A stretch of DNA of 64,000 nt from JAEUNX01 sp034004685 (GTDB taxonomy: Bacteria; Pseudomonadota; Gammaproteobacteria; Burkholderiales; Rhodocyclaceae). Below the pieces are notes generated by a model. The model was not told the DNA's origin, made no database searches, and worked only from the letters and a program-made list of their open reading frames with translations. Position 1 is the first letter of the stretch, and every line of letters starts with the position of its first letter. The position numbers and the translations under genes are program-made. This document shows positions 51,911 to 60,396 of this stretch, one piece after another. The DNA lies in assembly GCA_034004685.1 (NCBI GenBank), contig JAVEWG010000013.1, forward strand, positions 1 to 64,000. Direction: 5' to 3'.

Positions 51911-52866
51911 GTAGCCAGCGCTATCACGTCCTCCACGACACCATCTACCGCTACGACCAGCCGGTGGGAGAGTCCCGCCAACTGATTCGCCTGTCCCCCC
52001 GGACCCTGCCCTGGCAGAAGGTGCTGGCCCATCGCCTGGAGATCCAGCCCGAGCCCACCCGCAGCGCCGACTTCCTGGACGGCTTCGGCAACCCGGTGCG
52101 CGCCATCCACCTGGAAGCGGACCACGAAGCCCTGCTGATCCGGGCCGAATCCTGGATCGAACTCGCCCCCCGGGCCCTGCCGGAACTAGCCCGGACCCCG
52201 AGCTGGGAATCGGTGCGGGACACCCTGGCCTACCGGGCCGGACGGCGCTACCCCCCGGAAGTGCTGGAAGCCACCGCCTTCCGCTTCGAATCCACCCACG
52301 TCCGGGTCAAACGGGAATTCGCCCACTACGCCCACCAGGCCTTCGGCACCGGCCGCCCCGTTCTGGACGGAGTGAGGGCCCTGATGGGGCGGATCTTCGA
52401 GGAATTCACCTTCGACCCGGAGGCCACCGACGTATCCACCCCGGTGACCGATGTCTTCGCCACGAAGCGGGGCGTCTGCCAGGATTTCTCCCACTTCATG
52501 ATCTCCTGCCTGCGTTCCCTGGGCCTGGCGGCCCGCTACACCAGCGGCTACCTGCTCACCCGCCCGCCCCCGGGTAAGCCCCGCCTGGTGGGGGCGGATG
52601 CCACCCACGCCTGGGTCTCGGTGTTCTGTCCCGGACTGGGCTGGGTGGACTTCGACCCTACCAACGACCTGCTGCCTGGCCTGGAGCACATCACCCTGGG
52701 CTGGGGACGGGATTTCGCCGACGTATCGCCCCTCAGAGGGGTGATCCTGGGGGGCGGCAGCCACGAACCGGCCATCGCCGTCACCGTGGTGCCGGAATCC
52801 GAGTTCGACCAAGTGTATGAAGGCGAAGCGGTGCCGGAACTGGACCTGGCTCCCCAGGAGCGCTGA
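51907..52866 (+). CDS. Transglutaminase-like cysteine peptidase family protein
   Basis: A 319-residue protein beginning RYHVLHDTIYRYDQPVGESRQ. The N-terminal Bact_transglu_N beta domain is followed by the catalytic core with C191 (KRGVCQDFSHFM), H234 (ADATHAWVSVF) and D250 (WVDFDPTNDLLPG). It overlaps the ATP-grasp gene by 4 bases, so the three genes are tightly coupled. It is shorter than the DUF2126 protein of the same operon and lacks that extension. A protease, amidase or cross-linking activity are all consistent with the triad. Confidence 0.92.
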   Translation: MSSQRYHVLHDTIYRYDQPVGESRQLIRLSPRTLPWQKVLAHRLEIQPEPTRSADFLDGFGNPVRAIHLEADHEALLIRAESWIELAPRALPELARTPSWESVRDTLAYRAGRRYPPEVLEATAFRFESTHVRVKREFAHYAHQAFGTGRPVLDGVRALMGRIFEEFTFDPEATDVSTPVTDVFATKRGVCQDFSHFMISCLRSLGLAARYTSGYLLTRPPPGKPRLVGADATHAWVSVFCPGLGWVDFDPTNDLLPGLEHITLGWGRDFADVSPLRGVILGGGSHEPAIAVTVVPESEFDQVYEGEAVPELDLAPQER

Positions 52867-52956
52867 CCCGGGCAACGGGCCATGGCCTGTTGCCCGGGGG
52901 GTGGCTATGCTTGGCGCATCGCGGTTTCCCTGAGAACCCCACAAGGAGGATGCCCC

Positions 52957-53799
52957 ATGAGCCATGAAACCAGCGTCGCCCTGCTGATCGATGCCGACAA
53001 CTGCCCGGCCGCCAAGATCGAAGTGATCCTGGACGAACTGGCCAAGTACGGGGTGATCAACATCCGCCGGGCCTACGGCAACTGGAAGAGCACCGGCCTC
53101 AAGGGCTGGGAAGAAGTGCTCCACGACTACGCCATCCAGCCCATCCAGCAGTTCGCCTACACCAAGGGCAAGAACGCCACCGACAGCGCCATGATCATCG
53201 ACGCCATGGACCTGCTGTATACCCAGAAGCTGGACGCCTTCTGCCTAGCCTCTTCGGACTCGGACTTCACCCCCCTGGTGATGCGGATCCGGGCCAACGG
53301 CCTGAAGGTCTTCGGCTTCGGCGAGAAGAAGACGCCCATGCCCTTCGTCAACGCCTGCTCCAGGTTCCTCTACCTGGAAAACCTGGGCTTGCCGGAGCCG
53401 GAGTCCGACGCGCCCGCGGAAAAGAACGTCCCCCAGCCAGCTCAGGCGCGCGCCGCCAGCGCCACCAGCCACCCGGACGAACCCCCGAAAGCCGTCGCCA
53501 CCCCCCAGAAACAGGGGGCCAAGGCCCTCAAGGGCGATGCCAAATTGGTGAACCTCCTGCGCAAGTCGGTGGAGGCCGAGGCCGACGAGGATGGCTGGGC
53601 GCCCCTTTCCGCGGTGGGCTCCCACATCTCCAAGCAGGCCTCCTTCGATCCCCGCAACTACGGCTACAAGAAGCTCAGCGACCTGGTGCAGGCCATCGAC
53701 CTCTTCGAGGTCCGCAAGGCCCACAACCATTACTACCTGCGGGACAAACGGGCCGCCCGCCCGAAGGGCGCCGAACCCGCCCCGGTGGCGGGCGCGTGA
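52957..53799 (+). CDS. NYN-domain (PIN-like) nuclease with C-terminal LOTUS/OST-HTH-like domain
   Basis: A 280-residue protein. The start at 52957 follows AAGGAGGA. The N-terminal NYN domain has acidic motifs LLIDADNCP, KNATDSAMIIDAMDLL and LASSDSDFTPLV, all consistent with an active metal-dependent RNase. A low-complexity linker covers about 150-195. The C-terminal part (KLVNLLRKSVEAEADEDGW to YGYKKLSDLVQAIDLFEV) fits an OST-HTH/LOTUS domain, which binds RNA. Bacterial NYN-LOTUS proteins are common and of unknown target. It lies 90 bases after the transglutaminase operon and may or may not be co-transcribed. Confidence 0.88.
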   Translation: MSHETSVALLIDADNCPAAKIEVILDELAKYGVINIRRAYGNWKSTGLKGWEEVLHDYAIQPIQQFAYTKGKNATDSAMIIDAMDLLYTQKLDAFCLASSDSDFTPLVMRIRANGLKVFGFGEKKTPMPFVNACSRFLYLENLGLPEPESDAPAEKNVPQPAQARAASATSHPDEPPKAVATPQKQGAKALKGDAKLVNLLRKSVEAEADEDGWAPLSAVGSHISKQASFDPRNYGYKKLSDLVQAIDLFEVRKAHNHYYLRDKRAARPKGAEPAPVAGA

Positions 53800-53806
53800 A
53801 GCGCTG

Positions 53807-53938
53807 CCCGCCAAAGGCGGGATGAATCCCACCCTGCATCCGCCCTGGGGGCGGGGCCGGGCCGGAGAGTGACGTGGGGCCGGTTTCAGCCGGCCAGGGG
53901 TGGTGCCCGGCGGGGTGGCGGGAGGAATCCCGCCCCAC
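53807..53938. other. Hairpin-rich spacer between convergent genes
   Basis: Short stems include CCCGCCaaaGGCGGG at 53807-53821 and GTGGCGGGA/TCCCGCCCCAC at 53915-53938. Neither has a T run. Together they probably end transcription of the NYN and mnmA units. No gene is visible in the 173-base spacer. Confidence 0.45.
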
Positions 53939-53972
53939 GGGGTCAAGCCCCCGGCTCCAGGGTCAACCGGCC

Positions 53973-55070
53973 CTAGAGGATGATCCCGCCCCCCAGGCAG
54001 ACCTTGGATTCATAGACCACCACGCTCTGGCCCGGGGTGAGGGCCCACTGAGGCTGGGCGAAGACGATGCGGGCCACCCCCTGGTGGATGGCATCCACCT
54101 CGCAGGGCATGTCGGGGGTACGGTAGCGGGGCTTGGCGGTATACACCCAGTGGGTATGGGGCGCCCGGCCGGAGATCCAGTTGAGTTCCCCCGCCTCCAG
54201 GTTGTCCCGCAGCAGGGCCGGGTGCTCGTGGCCCTGGACCACGTAGAGCACGTTGGCCGCCACGTCCTTTTTGGCCACGTACCAGGCCTCGTGCTCGCCG
54301 GCGGCATCCTGGTGGCCCTTGATCCCGCCGATCAGGAGGCCCTTCCTCTGGCCGATGGTGTGGTACATCAGGCCCTGGTGCTCCCCCAGCAGCCGGTTGT
54401 CGTCCAACCCCCGGATCTCCCCGGGCTGGGCGGGCAGGTAGCGGGCCAGGAACTCCCGGAAGGGCCGCTCGCCGATGAAGCAGATCCCGGTGGAATCCTT
54501 CTTGTCGAACACGTGCAGCCCGGCCGCCTCGGCCATCCTGCGCACGTCCCGCTTGTAGAGCTGGCCGAGGGGAAAGAGGGTCTTGGCCAGCTGGGCCTGG
54601 TTGAGGCGGTAGAGGAAGTAGCTCTGATCCTTGGTGCCGTCCTCGGCCTTGAGGAGCTGATATTCCGAGCGGCCGTCGTTGTCCCAGCGCCGCACTTGGG
54701 CATAGTGGCCGGTGGCGATGCGCTCGGCCCCCAGGTTCATGGCGTGGTCCAGGAAGCAGCGGAACTTGATCTCGGAATTGCACAACACGTCCGGATTGGG
54801 CGTGCGGCCAGCCTGGTATTCCCGCAGAAAATCAGCGAACACCCGGTCCTTGTACTCGGCGGAAAAGTTCACCACTTCCAGGTCGATGCCCAGCACGTCG
54901 CACACCGAGGCCACATCCACCAGATCCTGGCGGGTGGAGCAGTATTCGTCGTCGTCATCGTCCTCCCAGTTCTTCATGAACAGACCGGTCACCTGATAAC
55001 CCTGCTGCTTCAGCAGCAAGGCGGCCACCGCGCTATCTACCCCCCCGGACATGCCCACCACCACCTTCAT
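53973..55070 (-). CDS. mnmA: tRNA-specific 2-thiouridylase
   Basis: A 365-residue enzyme installing the 2-thio group on U34 of tRNA Lys, Glu and Gln. The start at 55070 (MKVVVGMSGGVDS) has AAGG upstream and matches usual family starts; an in-frame ATG at 55097 would add nine residues and overlap the upstream gene. The PP-loop SGGVDSAV, the DDDEYCSTRQD insert, the nucleophile Cys in LCNSEIKFRCF and the second catalytic Cys in STGICFIGE are all present. Full length. Co-oriented with a small secreted protein and a Nudix gene. Confidence 0.95.
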   Translation of the reverse strand: MKVVVGMSGGVDSAVAALLLKQQGYQVTGLFMKNWEDDDDDEYCSTRQDLVDVASVCDVLGIDLEVVNFSAEYKDRVFADFLREYQAGRTPNPDVLCNSEIKFRCFLDHAMNLGAERIATGHYAQVRRWDNDGRSEYQLLKAEDGTKDQSYFLYRLNQAQLAKTLFPLGQLYKRDVRRMAEAAGLHVFDKKDSTGICFIGERPFREFLARYLPAQPGEIRGLDDNRLLGEHQGLMYHTIGQRKGLLIGGIKGHQDAAGEHEAWYVAKKDVAANVLYVVQGHEHPALLRDNLEAGELNWISGRAPHTHWVYTAKPRYRTPDMPCEVDAIHQGVARIVFAQPQWALTPGQSVVVYESKVCLGGGIIL

Positions 55071-55086
55071 GCCATTGCCTTCATTT

Positions 55087-55668
55087 TCACTGGACATAGG
55101 GTCCATCTCCATCACGCCAGTCGGACAGGGGCAGCACCACGGCGGGCACGCCCTGCTCCACGAACCAGCTGTCGATCACAAAGCGTGGCGGTGGAGCCTC
55201 CCCCTCCGGGGGCGCCTCCAGCGCTTCCACCACGGCTGAAAAGTGCTGGAAGATTACCAGACGGGTCCGCCGGGCGGCCGGCGCCACCCGGTGAAAGCGC
55301 AGCCAGCCCCGGGATTCCAGCATCCGCAGGAAACGGTCAGTGGTCGTGGCGTGGTCGATGCAATCCATCTTGCCGTCCACCCCGTCATCGGCCAGATCAC
55401 CGGCCCGGTCGGCGTGAATCGGAGATTGCTCCCCGGCCCAGAGGTAAAGCCGCCCCACCGCCCAGGCCAGCACCGCCCGCTCCACTTCCGGGTCGCGGGA
55501 GCGGGCCAGCAGTTCCTGCAACTGGCCCAGTTGCTCGTCGGAGAACGCCACCCTGGCGGTCTGGGCGCAACCGTAGTTGTAGCAAACCTCCACGGATTCG
55601 GCCGCCCACCCAGGAGCAGCCACCCACCCAAGCCAGCAGGCCAGCGCCAGCAGACGCCACCCACTCAT
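55087..55668 (-). CDS. Small secreted protein of unknown function
   Basis: A 193-residue protein with a signal peptide (MSGWRLLALACWLGWVAAPGWAA) cleaved near residue 23. The mature part has two close Cys residues (VCYNYGCAQTA), then SDEQLGQLQELLARSRDPEVERAVL, and a later KMDCIDHATTT motif. The start overlaps the stop of the upstream Nudix gene (ATGA), so the two are coupled. I recognise the arrangement next to nudJ and mnmA in betaproteobacteria, but no function is established. Probably periplasmic. Confidence 0.75.
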   Translation of the reverse strand: MSGWRLLALACWLGWVAAPGWAAESVEVCYNYGCAQTARVAFSDEQLGQLQELLARSRDPEVERAVLAWAVGRLYLWAGEQSPIHADRAGDLADDGVDGKMDCIDHATTTDRFLRMLESRGWLRFHRVAPAARRTRLVIFQHFSAVVEALEAPPEGEAPPPRFVIDSWFVEQGVPAVVLPLSDWRDGDGPYVQ

Positions 55669-56120
55669 CGGTCGTAGTGGCGCAGCAACTCCAGGGGATA
55701 GCGCCGGCCCTCCAGATAATCCTCCACACACTGGAGGATCAGGGGACTGCGGTGGCGAGCCTGGCTGGCGGCCACCTCGTCGGGGGTCATCCACACCGCC
55801 CGGTGGATGCCCGCATCCAGGGGCCGGCCGGGCTCATGGCCGGTAAGCCGGCCGGCGAAGGCAAAGCGCAGGTAGGTGATCTCCCCGTCCGGACGGGGCC
55901 ACTGGTAGATCCCCACCAGGCTTTCCGCCACGAAATGGTGGGCGGTTTCCTCCAGGGCCTCCCGGGCCACGGCGTGGATGAGGGATTCCCCCTCCTCCAG
56001 ATGCCCCGCCGGCTGATTGAAGCGCAGGCCGTCGCTGGTTTCCTCTTCCACCAGGAGAAAGCGCCCCTCCCGTTCGATGACGGCGGCCACCGTCACGTTG
56101 GGTTTCCATTGTCGATCCAT
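55665..56120 (-). CDS. NudJ-like Nudix hydrolase
   Basis: A 151-residue Nudix hydrolase. The start at 56120 (MDRQWKPNVTVAA) is preferred over a GTG at 56135. The Nudix box GHLEEGESLIHAVAREALEETA is complete in its catalytic Glu residues. LRFAFAGRLTG and an aromatic segment IYQWPRPDGEITYLRF match the NudJ (YmfB) branch acting on nucleoside and thiamin-precursor di- and triphosphates. In enterobacteria nudJ also sits beside mnmA, which supports the assignment. Confidence 0.9.
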   Translation of the reverse strand: MDRQWKPNVTVAAVIEREGRFLLVEEETSDGLRFNQPAGHLEEGESLIHAVAREALEETAHHFVAESLVGIYQWPRPDGEITYLRFAFAGRLTGHEPGRPLDAGIHRAVWMTPDEVAASQARHRSPLILQCVEDYLEGRRYPLELLRHYDR

Positions 56121-56267
56121 CGGTCCCGTTCGCACTGAAAATCAGGGCGGGATTGTACCCCCGCACCCCGGGAGGCCCGCAGCAGCGCTTACTTTGGGTT
56201 AAAATTTCTTGTTTTCGGGTAGGGGCATTTCCAAGCCCGATCCACCCCATTCCACTGGAGAACGAAT

Positions 56268-57188
56268 ATGTCCATGGCGGACCGCGACGGTTTCATCTGG
56301 TACGACGGCAAGCTCGTGCCCTGGCGCGAGGCGACCACCCACGTGCTGACCCACTCCCTGCATTACGGGCTGTCGGTGTTCGAGGGAGTTCGGGCCTACA
56401 ACACCGTCAAGGGCACCGCCATCTTCCGCCTGGCCGAGCACACCCAGCGCCTGATCAATTCCGGCAAGATCTACCTCATGGACATCCCCTACTCGAAAGA
56501 GCAGCTGATGGAAGCCCAGCTTGAGGTGGTGCGGGCCAACAAGCTCGAATCCTGTTACCTGCGCCCCATCGCCTTCTACGGCTCGGAAAAGATGGGCATC
56601 TCCACCAAGGGCGCCAGCATCCACGTGGCCATCGCCGCCTGGCCCTGGGGCGCCTACCTGGGTGAAGACGGCCTGGAGCGGGGCATCCGCGTCAAGACTT
56701 CGAGCTATGCCCGCGCCAATGTGAATTCAATCATGCCCCGGGCCAAGCTGGCCGCCACCTACACCAACTCCATCCTGGCCAACCTGGAAGCCACCCAGGA
56801 CGGCTACGACGAGGCCCTGCTGCTGGACACCCAGGGCTTCGTGGCCGAAGGCGCCGGAGAAAACCTCTTCGTCATCAAGGACGGCCAGATCTTCGAGCCG
56901 GAGATCGCCTCGGCCCTGACCGGCATCACCCGGGATTCGGTGATCCGCGTGGCCCGGGAATTCGGGCTCGAAGTGGTTTCCAAGCGCATCACCCGGGACG
57001 ACATCTACCTGGCCGACGAAGCCTTCTTCACCGGCACCGCCGCCGAGGTCACCCCCATCCGGGAGCTGGACAACCGCACCATCGGCGCGGGCCGCCGTGG
57101 CCCCATCACCCAGAAGATCCAGGCCCGTTTCTTCGACGTGGTCAATGGCCGGGCGCCGGAATACGAACACTGGCTTTCCTTCATTTAA
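56268..57188 (+). CDS. ilvE: Branched-chain amino acid aminotransferase
   Basis: A 306-residue PLP fold-IV aminotransferase that transfers the amino group of Glu to 2-keto acids to form Leu, Ile and Val. LHYGLSVFEGVRAYNT is the family hallmark. The PLP lysine is K160 in SIMPRAKLAATYTNS. Substrate motifs YLRPIAFYG, EGAGENLF and GTAAEVTPIRELD are all present. Full length. An AT-rich promoter-like stretch (GTTAAAATTTCTTG) lies upstream. A small zinc-finger gene follows at 15 bases. Confidence 0.95.
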   Translation: MSMADRDGFIWYDGKLVPWREATTHVLTHSLHYGLSVFEGVRAYNTVKGTAIFRLAEHTQRLINSGKIYLMDIPYSKEQLMEAQLEVVRANKLESCYLRPIAFYGSEKMGISTKGASIHVAIAAWPWGAYLGEDGLERGIRVKTSSYARANVNSIMPRAKLAATYTNSILANLEATQDGYDEALLLDTQGFVAEGAGENLFVIKDGQIFEPEIASALTGITRDSVIRVAREFGLEVVSKRITRDDIYLADEAFFTGTAAEVTPIRELDNRTIGAGRRGPITQKIQARFFDVVNGRAPEYEHWLSFI

Positions 57189-57203
57189 TCCCGCGAGGTC
57201 ACC

Positions 57204-57404
57204 ATGCCCGAGAACACTGACCGGACCCAGGCCATCGAGGTCGCCACCCAGGACCTGCCCCTCCATTGTCCCCAGCCTGGCGCACCCCTGTGGGCCCGCC
57301 ATCCCCGAGTATTCCTGGACGTGCTCAAGGACGGCCACGCCACCTGCCCATACTGCAGCGCCAAATACGTGTTCACCGGCGAGCATCCCAAGGGTCACCA
57401 CTAA
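57204..57404 (+). CDS. Small CHCC zinc-finger protein
   Basis: A 66-residue protein. The C-terminal part has HPRVFLDVLKDGHATCPYCSAKYVF, and an earlier Cys (LHCPQPG) and a His supply the remaining ligands, as in the zf-CHCC family related to the mitochondrial complex I subunit NDUFS6. It is frequently encoded just after ilvE in betaproteobacteria. The bacterial role is not established. Confidence 0.88.
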   Translation: MPENTDRTQAIEVATQDLPLHCPQPGAPLWARHPRVFLDVLKDGHATCPYCSAKYVFTGEHPKGHH

Positions 57405-57460
57405 GCGCTACCCGGGGCGGGGGGTATCCGCCGCCCCCTTTCCCACCCACCCCCAGCCCC

Positions 57461-57892
57461 ATGAGCAAGCCTATCTACACCACCCCGGTAGAGGCCGAAG
57501 CGGCCTTCTACGACGCCCTGTCCCGTTCCGATCTGGAAGGGATGATGGCGGTGTGGTCGGAGGACGACGAGGTCTATTGCGTCCACCCCGGCGGGCCCCG
57601 CATTGCCGGGCTGGCGGCGATCCGGGAATCCTGGCGCCAGATTTTCGCCGCCGGACAGCGCCTGGAGATCCGGTTGTCCCACCAGACCGCCATCGCCAAC
57701 ATGATGATGGCCGCCCATAGCCTGATGGAGCACATCGCCCTGGCAGGGGAAGACCTCCACCAGCCTCCCGTGCTGGCCACCAACATCTTCACCCGGGGTG
57801 CCCACGGCTGGCGGATCGTGGCCCACCACGCATCCCCCCTGGCCGAGCCGGAAGACCTCTTCGCCGACGCCACCCCCCGCATCGTCCATTGA
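57461..57892 (+). CDS. SnoaL-like NTF2-fold protein
   Basis: A 143-residue protein. The start at 57461 (MSKPIYTTPVEAEAAF) has no strong ribosome-binding site, only C-rich sequence, so confidence in the start is moderate. FYDALSRSDLEGMMAVW, VYCVHPGGPRIAGLAAIRESW, and NIFTRGAHGWRIVAHHASP fit the DUF4440/SnoaL-3 group. It overlaps the next gene by 4 bases (TTGA). Function is unknown; it is not part of the catabolic island. Confidence 0.85.
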   Translation: MSKPIYTTPVEAEAAFYDALSRSDLEGMMAVWSEDDEVYCVHPGGPRIAGLAAIRESWRQIFAAGQRLEIRLSHQTAIANMMMAAHSLMEHIALAGEDLHQPPVLATNIFTRGAHGWRIVAHHASPLAEPEDLFADATPRIVH

Positions 57893-58863
57893 GCCGGCCG
57901 GACTACCGCCCGCCCCCCTGGCTGCCGGGCCGTCACCTCCAGACCCTGTGGCCCCTGGCCTGCGAGGGCCCGCTGCCGCCTTACCAGCGGGAACGCTGGG
58001 CCACACCGGATGGCGACTTCATCGATCTGGACTGGCTCCCCGGTCCGGTCGATGCCCCCCTGGTGGTACTGTTCCACGGCCTGGAAGGCTCCAGCCGCTC
58101 CCATTACGCCCGTGCCCTCATGACCGCCCTGCAGGGCCAGGGCTGGCGTGGCGTGGTACCCCACTTCCGGGGCTGCTCGGGAGAACCCAACCGCCAGCTA
58201 CGGGCCTACCATTCCGGCGATAGCGGAGAGATCCACTGGATCCTCCAGCGCCTGCGGACTGACCTCCCCTCCGCCCAGCCCCTCTTCGCGGCGGGGGTTT
58301 CCCTAGGGGGCAATGCCCTGCTCAAGTGGCTGGGAGAACAGGGCAGCCAGGCCCAGGCCCTGGTGGGTGGCGCGGCCGCCATCTGCCCGCCCCTGGACCT
58401 CGCCCTCTCCGGCCGGGCCCTCGGCCAGGGCCTCAATCGCCTCTACACCCGCCACTTCCTGTCCACCCTCAAACCCAAGGCCCTCCTCAAGGCAGCCCGC
58501 CACCCGGGGCGCCTCGACCTGGACGCGATCCGCCGGGCCACCACCCTCCACGCCTTCGACAACGCCTACACCGCCCCGGTCCATGGTTTTCGGGACACGG
58601 ACGACTACTGGCGGCAAGCCTCCAGCCGCCCCTGGCTGGGCGCCATCCGGGTGCCGACCCTGCTGCTGTCGGCCCGCAACGACCCCTTCGTGCCCCCCGG
58701 AGCCCTGCCGGAGCCATCCGCGCTTTCCCCCCAGGTACGGTTCGAATGCCTTGCCGAGGGCGGCCACGGGGGCTTCGTTTCCGGCCCCTGGCCCGGCCAC
58801 CTGGGCTGGCTGCCGGCCCGACTGCTCGCCCATTTCTCCGCGCTTGCGCCAGACGAACCGTGA
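57889..58863 (+). CDS. YheT-type alpha/beta hydrolase
   Basis: A 324-residue protein starting with TTG at 57889 that overlaps the preceding stop. Motifs typical of the YheT/EMB8 group are LPGRHLQTLWP, VVLFHGLEGSSRSHYAR, VPHFRGCSGEPN, GVSLGGNALLKWLGEQG (nucleophile Ser), NDPFVPP and EGGHGGFV (His). Members are predicted carboxylesterases of lipid metabolism. Substrate unknown. Confidence 0.9.
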   Translation: MSRPDYRPPPWLPGRHLQTLWPLACEGPLPPYQRERWATPDGDFIDLDWLPGPVDAPLVVLFHGLEGSSRSHYARALMTALQGQGWRGVVPHFRGCSGEPNRQLRAYHSGDSGEIHWILQRLRTDLPSAQPLFAAGVSLGGNALLKWLGEQGSQAQALVGGAAAICPPLDLALSGRALGQGLNRLYTRHFLSTLKPKALLKAARHPGRLDLDAIRRATTLHAFDNAYTAPVHGFRDTDDYWRQASSRPWLGAIRVPTLLLSARNDPFVPPGALPEPSALSPQVRFECLAEGGHGGFVSGPWPGHLGWLPARLLAHFSALAPDEP

Positions 58864-58932
58864 CAATTCCGTCCCCTCGCCCATCCCGGCCTCTGCCATA
58901 ATCCGGCCGATTTCCTCACCCATCGGAACGTC

Positions 58933-60330
58933 ATGAACCCAGTCTCCCACGCCGCCCCCGCCCCCGAGATCTTCAAGGCCTACGACATCCGCGGCATCGT
59001 CCACAAAACCCTTACCGCCGCCGCCGTCCGGGCCATCGGCCACGCCCTGGGCTCGGAAGCGGTGGCCCGGGGGCAGAAGACCATCGCCGTTGGCCGGGAT
59101 GGCCGCCTCTCCGGCCCCGAGCTGGCCGGCGCCCTGGCTGAAGGCATCTGTGCCGCCGGGGTGGACGTGATCAACGTGGGTTGCGTGCCCACCCCTTTGA
59201 CGTACTTCGCCGCCTACCACCTGGACACCCACTCCTGCGTGTCCGTCACCGGCAGCCACAATCCGCCAGACTACAACGGCCTGAAGATGGTGTTGGGGGG
59301 CCAGACCCTCCATGGCGAAATGATCCAGGCCCTGCGCCAACGCATCGTGAACAACAATCTGGTCACCGCCGCCACCCCCGGCAGGGTCACCCAGGCCGAC
59401 GTGGTGCCCGCCTACATCGAGCGCATCGTTTCCGACGTGAAGCTCGCCCGCCCCATGAAGGTGGTCATGGACTGCGGCAACGGGGTAGCCGGGGCAGTGG
59501 CGCCGGAACTCTTCCGCCGCATGGGCTGCGACCTGGTGGAACTCTTCTGCGAAGTGGATGGCAACTTCCCCAACCACCATCCCGACCCCTCCAAGCCCGA
59601 AAACCTGGAAGACGTGATTCGGGCCCTCAAGGAAACCGACGCCGAACTGGGCCTGGCCTTCGACGGGGACGGGGACCGCCTGGGGGTGGTGACCAAGGAC
59701 GGGGAAATCATCTTCCCGGACCGCCAGCTCATGCTCTTCGCCGAGGACGTCCTGTCCCGGGTACCGGGCGGCGAGATCATCTATGACGTGAAGTGCACCC
59801 GCAACCTGGCGGGCTGGATCAAGGACCGGGGCGGCAAGCCCACCATGTGGAACACCGGCCACGCCCTGGTGAAGGCCAAGCTCAAGGAAACCGGCGCGCC
59901 CCTGGCCGGCGAAATGAGCGGCCACGTGTTCTTCAAGGAGCGCTGGTACGGTTTTGACGATGGCCTGTACACTGGCGCCCGCCTGCTGGAAATCGTCTCC
60001 CGCGAACCAGACGCCAACCCGGTGTTGAAGAGTCTGCCCAACGCCGTGTGCACGCCGGAACTGAACATCAAGATGCAGGAAGGCGAACCCTTCGCCCTGG
60101 TGGACAAGCTCAAGGCCCAGGCCCGGTTCGAAGGCGCCGAGAGCATCCTCACCATCGACGGGGTACGGGTGGAATACCCGGACGGCTTCGGCCTGGCCCG
60201 CCCCTCCAACACCACCCCGGTGGTGGTGCTGCGCTTCGAGGCGGATTCGGAAGCAGCCATCGCCCGCATCCAGGCCGATTTCCGCCGGGCCATCGAAGGC
60301 GTGTGGCCGGGCGTGGTGTTGCCCTACTGA
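58933..60330 (+). CDS. Phosphomannomutase/phosphoglucomutase
   Basis: A 465-residue AlgC-type enzyme supplying mannose-1-P and glucose-1-P for polysaccharide synthesis. FKAYDIRGIV opens the fold. The phosphoserine is S108 in TGSHNPPDYNG, the same position as in Pseudomonas AlgC. Metal loop DGDGDRLG, sugar loop GEMSGHVFF and phosphate loop RPSNTTPVVVLRFE are all present. A CATAAT -10-like hexamer lies at 58897-58902. A strong terminator follows. It is a stand-alone gene. Confidence 0.95.
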   Translation: MNPVSHAAPAPEIFKAYDIRGIVHKTLTAAAVRAIGHALGSEAVARGQKTIAVGRDGRLSGPELAGALAEGICAAGVDVINVGCVPTPLTYFAAYHLDTHSCVSVTGSHNPPDYNGLKMVLGGQTLHGEMIQALRQRIVNNNLVTAATPGRVTQADVVPAYIERIVSDVKLARPMKVVMDCGNGVAGAVAPELFRRMGCDLVELFCEVDGNFPNHHPDPSKPENLEDVIRALKETDAELGLAFDGDGDRLGVVTKDGEIIFPDRQLMLFAEDVLSRVPGGEIIYDVKCTRNLAGWIKDRGGKPTMWNTGHALVKAKLKETGAPLAGEMSGHVFFKERWYGFDDGLYTGARLLEIVSREPDANPVLKSLPNAVCTPELNIKMQEGEPFALVDKLKAQARFEGAESILTIDGVRVEYPDGFGLARPSNTTPVVVLRFEADSEAAIARIQADFRRAIEGVWPGVVLPY

Positions 60331-60350
60331 GGGTCGCGCCGGCTGAAGGA

Positions 60351-60377
60351 AAAAAGCGGCCCATAGGCCGCTTTTTT
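60351..60377. terminator. Bidirectional intrinsic terminator
   Basis: AAAAAGCGGCC pairs with GGCCGCTTTTTT over a 4-base loop between convergent genes ending at 60330 and 60397. Confidence 0.9.
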
Positions 60378-60396
60378 CTTGCCCCGGGCAGACGCT

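Noticed and set aside
53874..56138. 754-residue plus-strand open frame across mnmA and the Nudix gene
   Set aside because: It runs antisense to three recognisable genes and contains only Gly/Pro/His-rich sequence.
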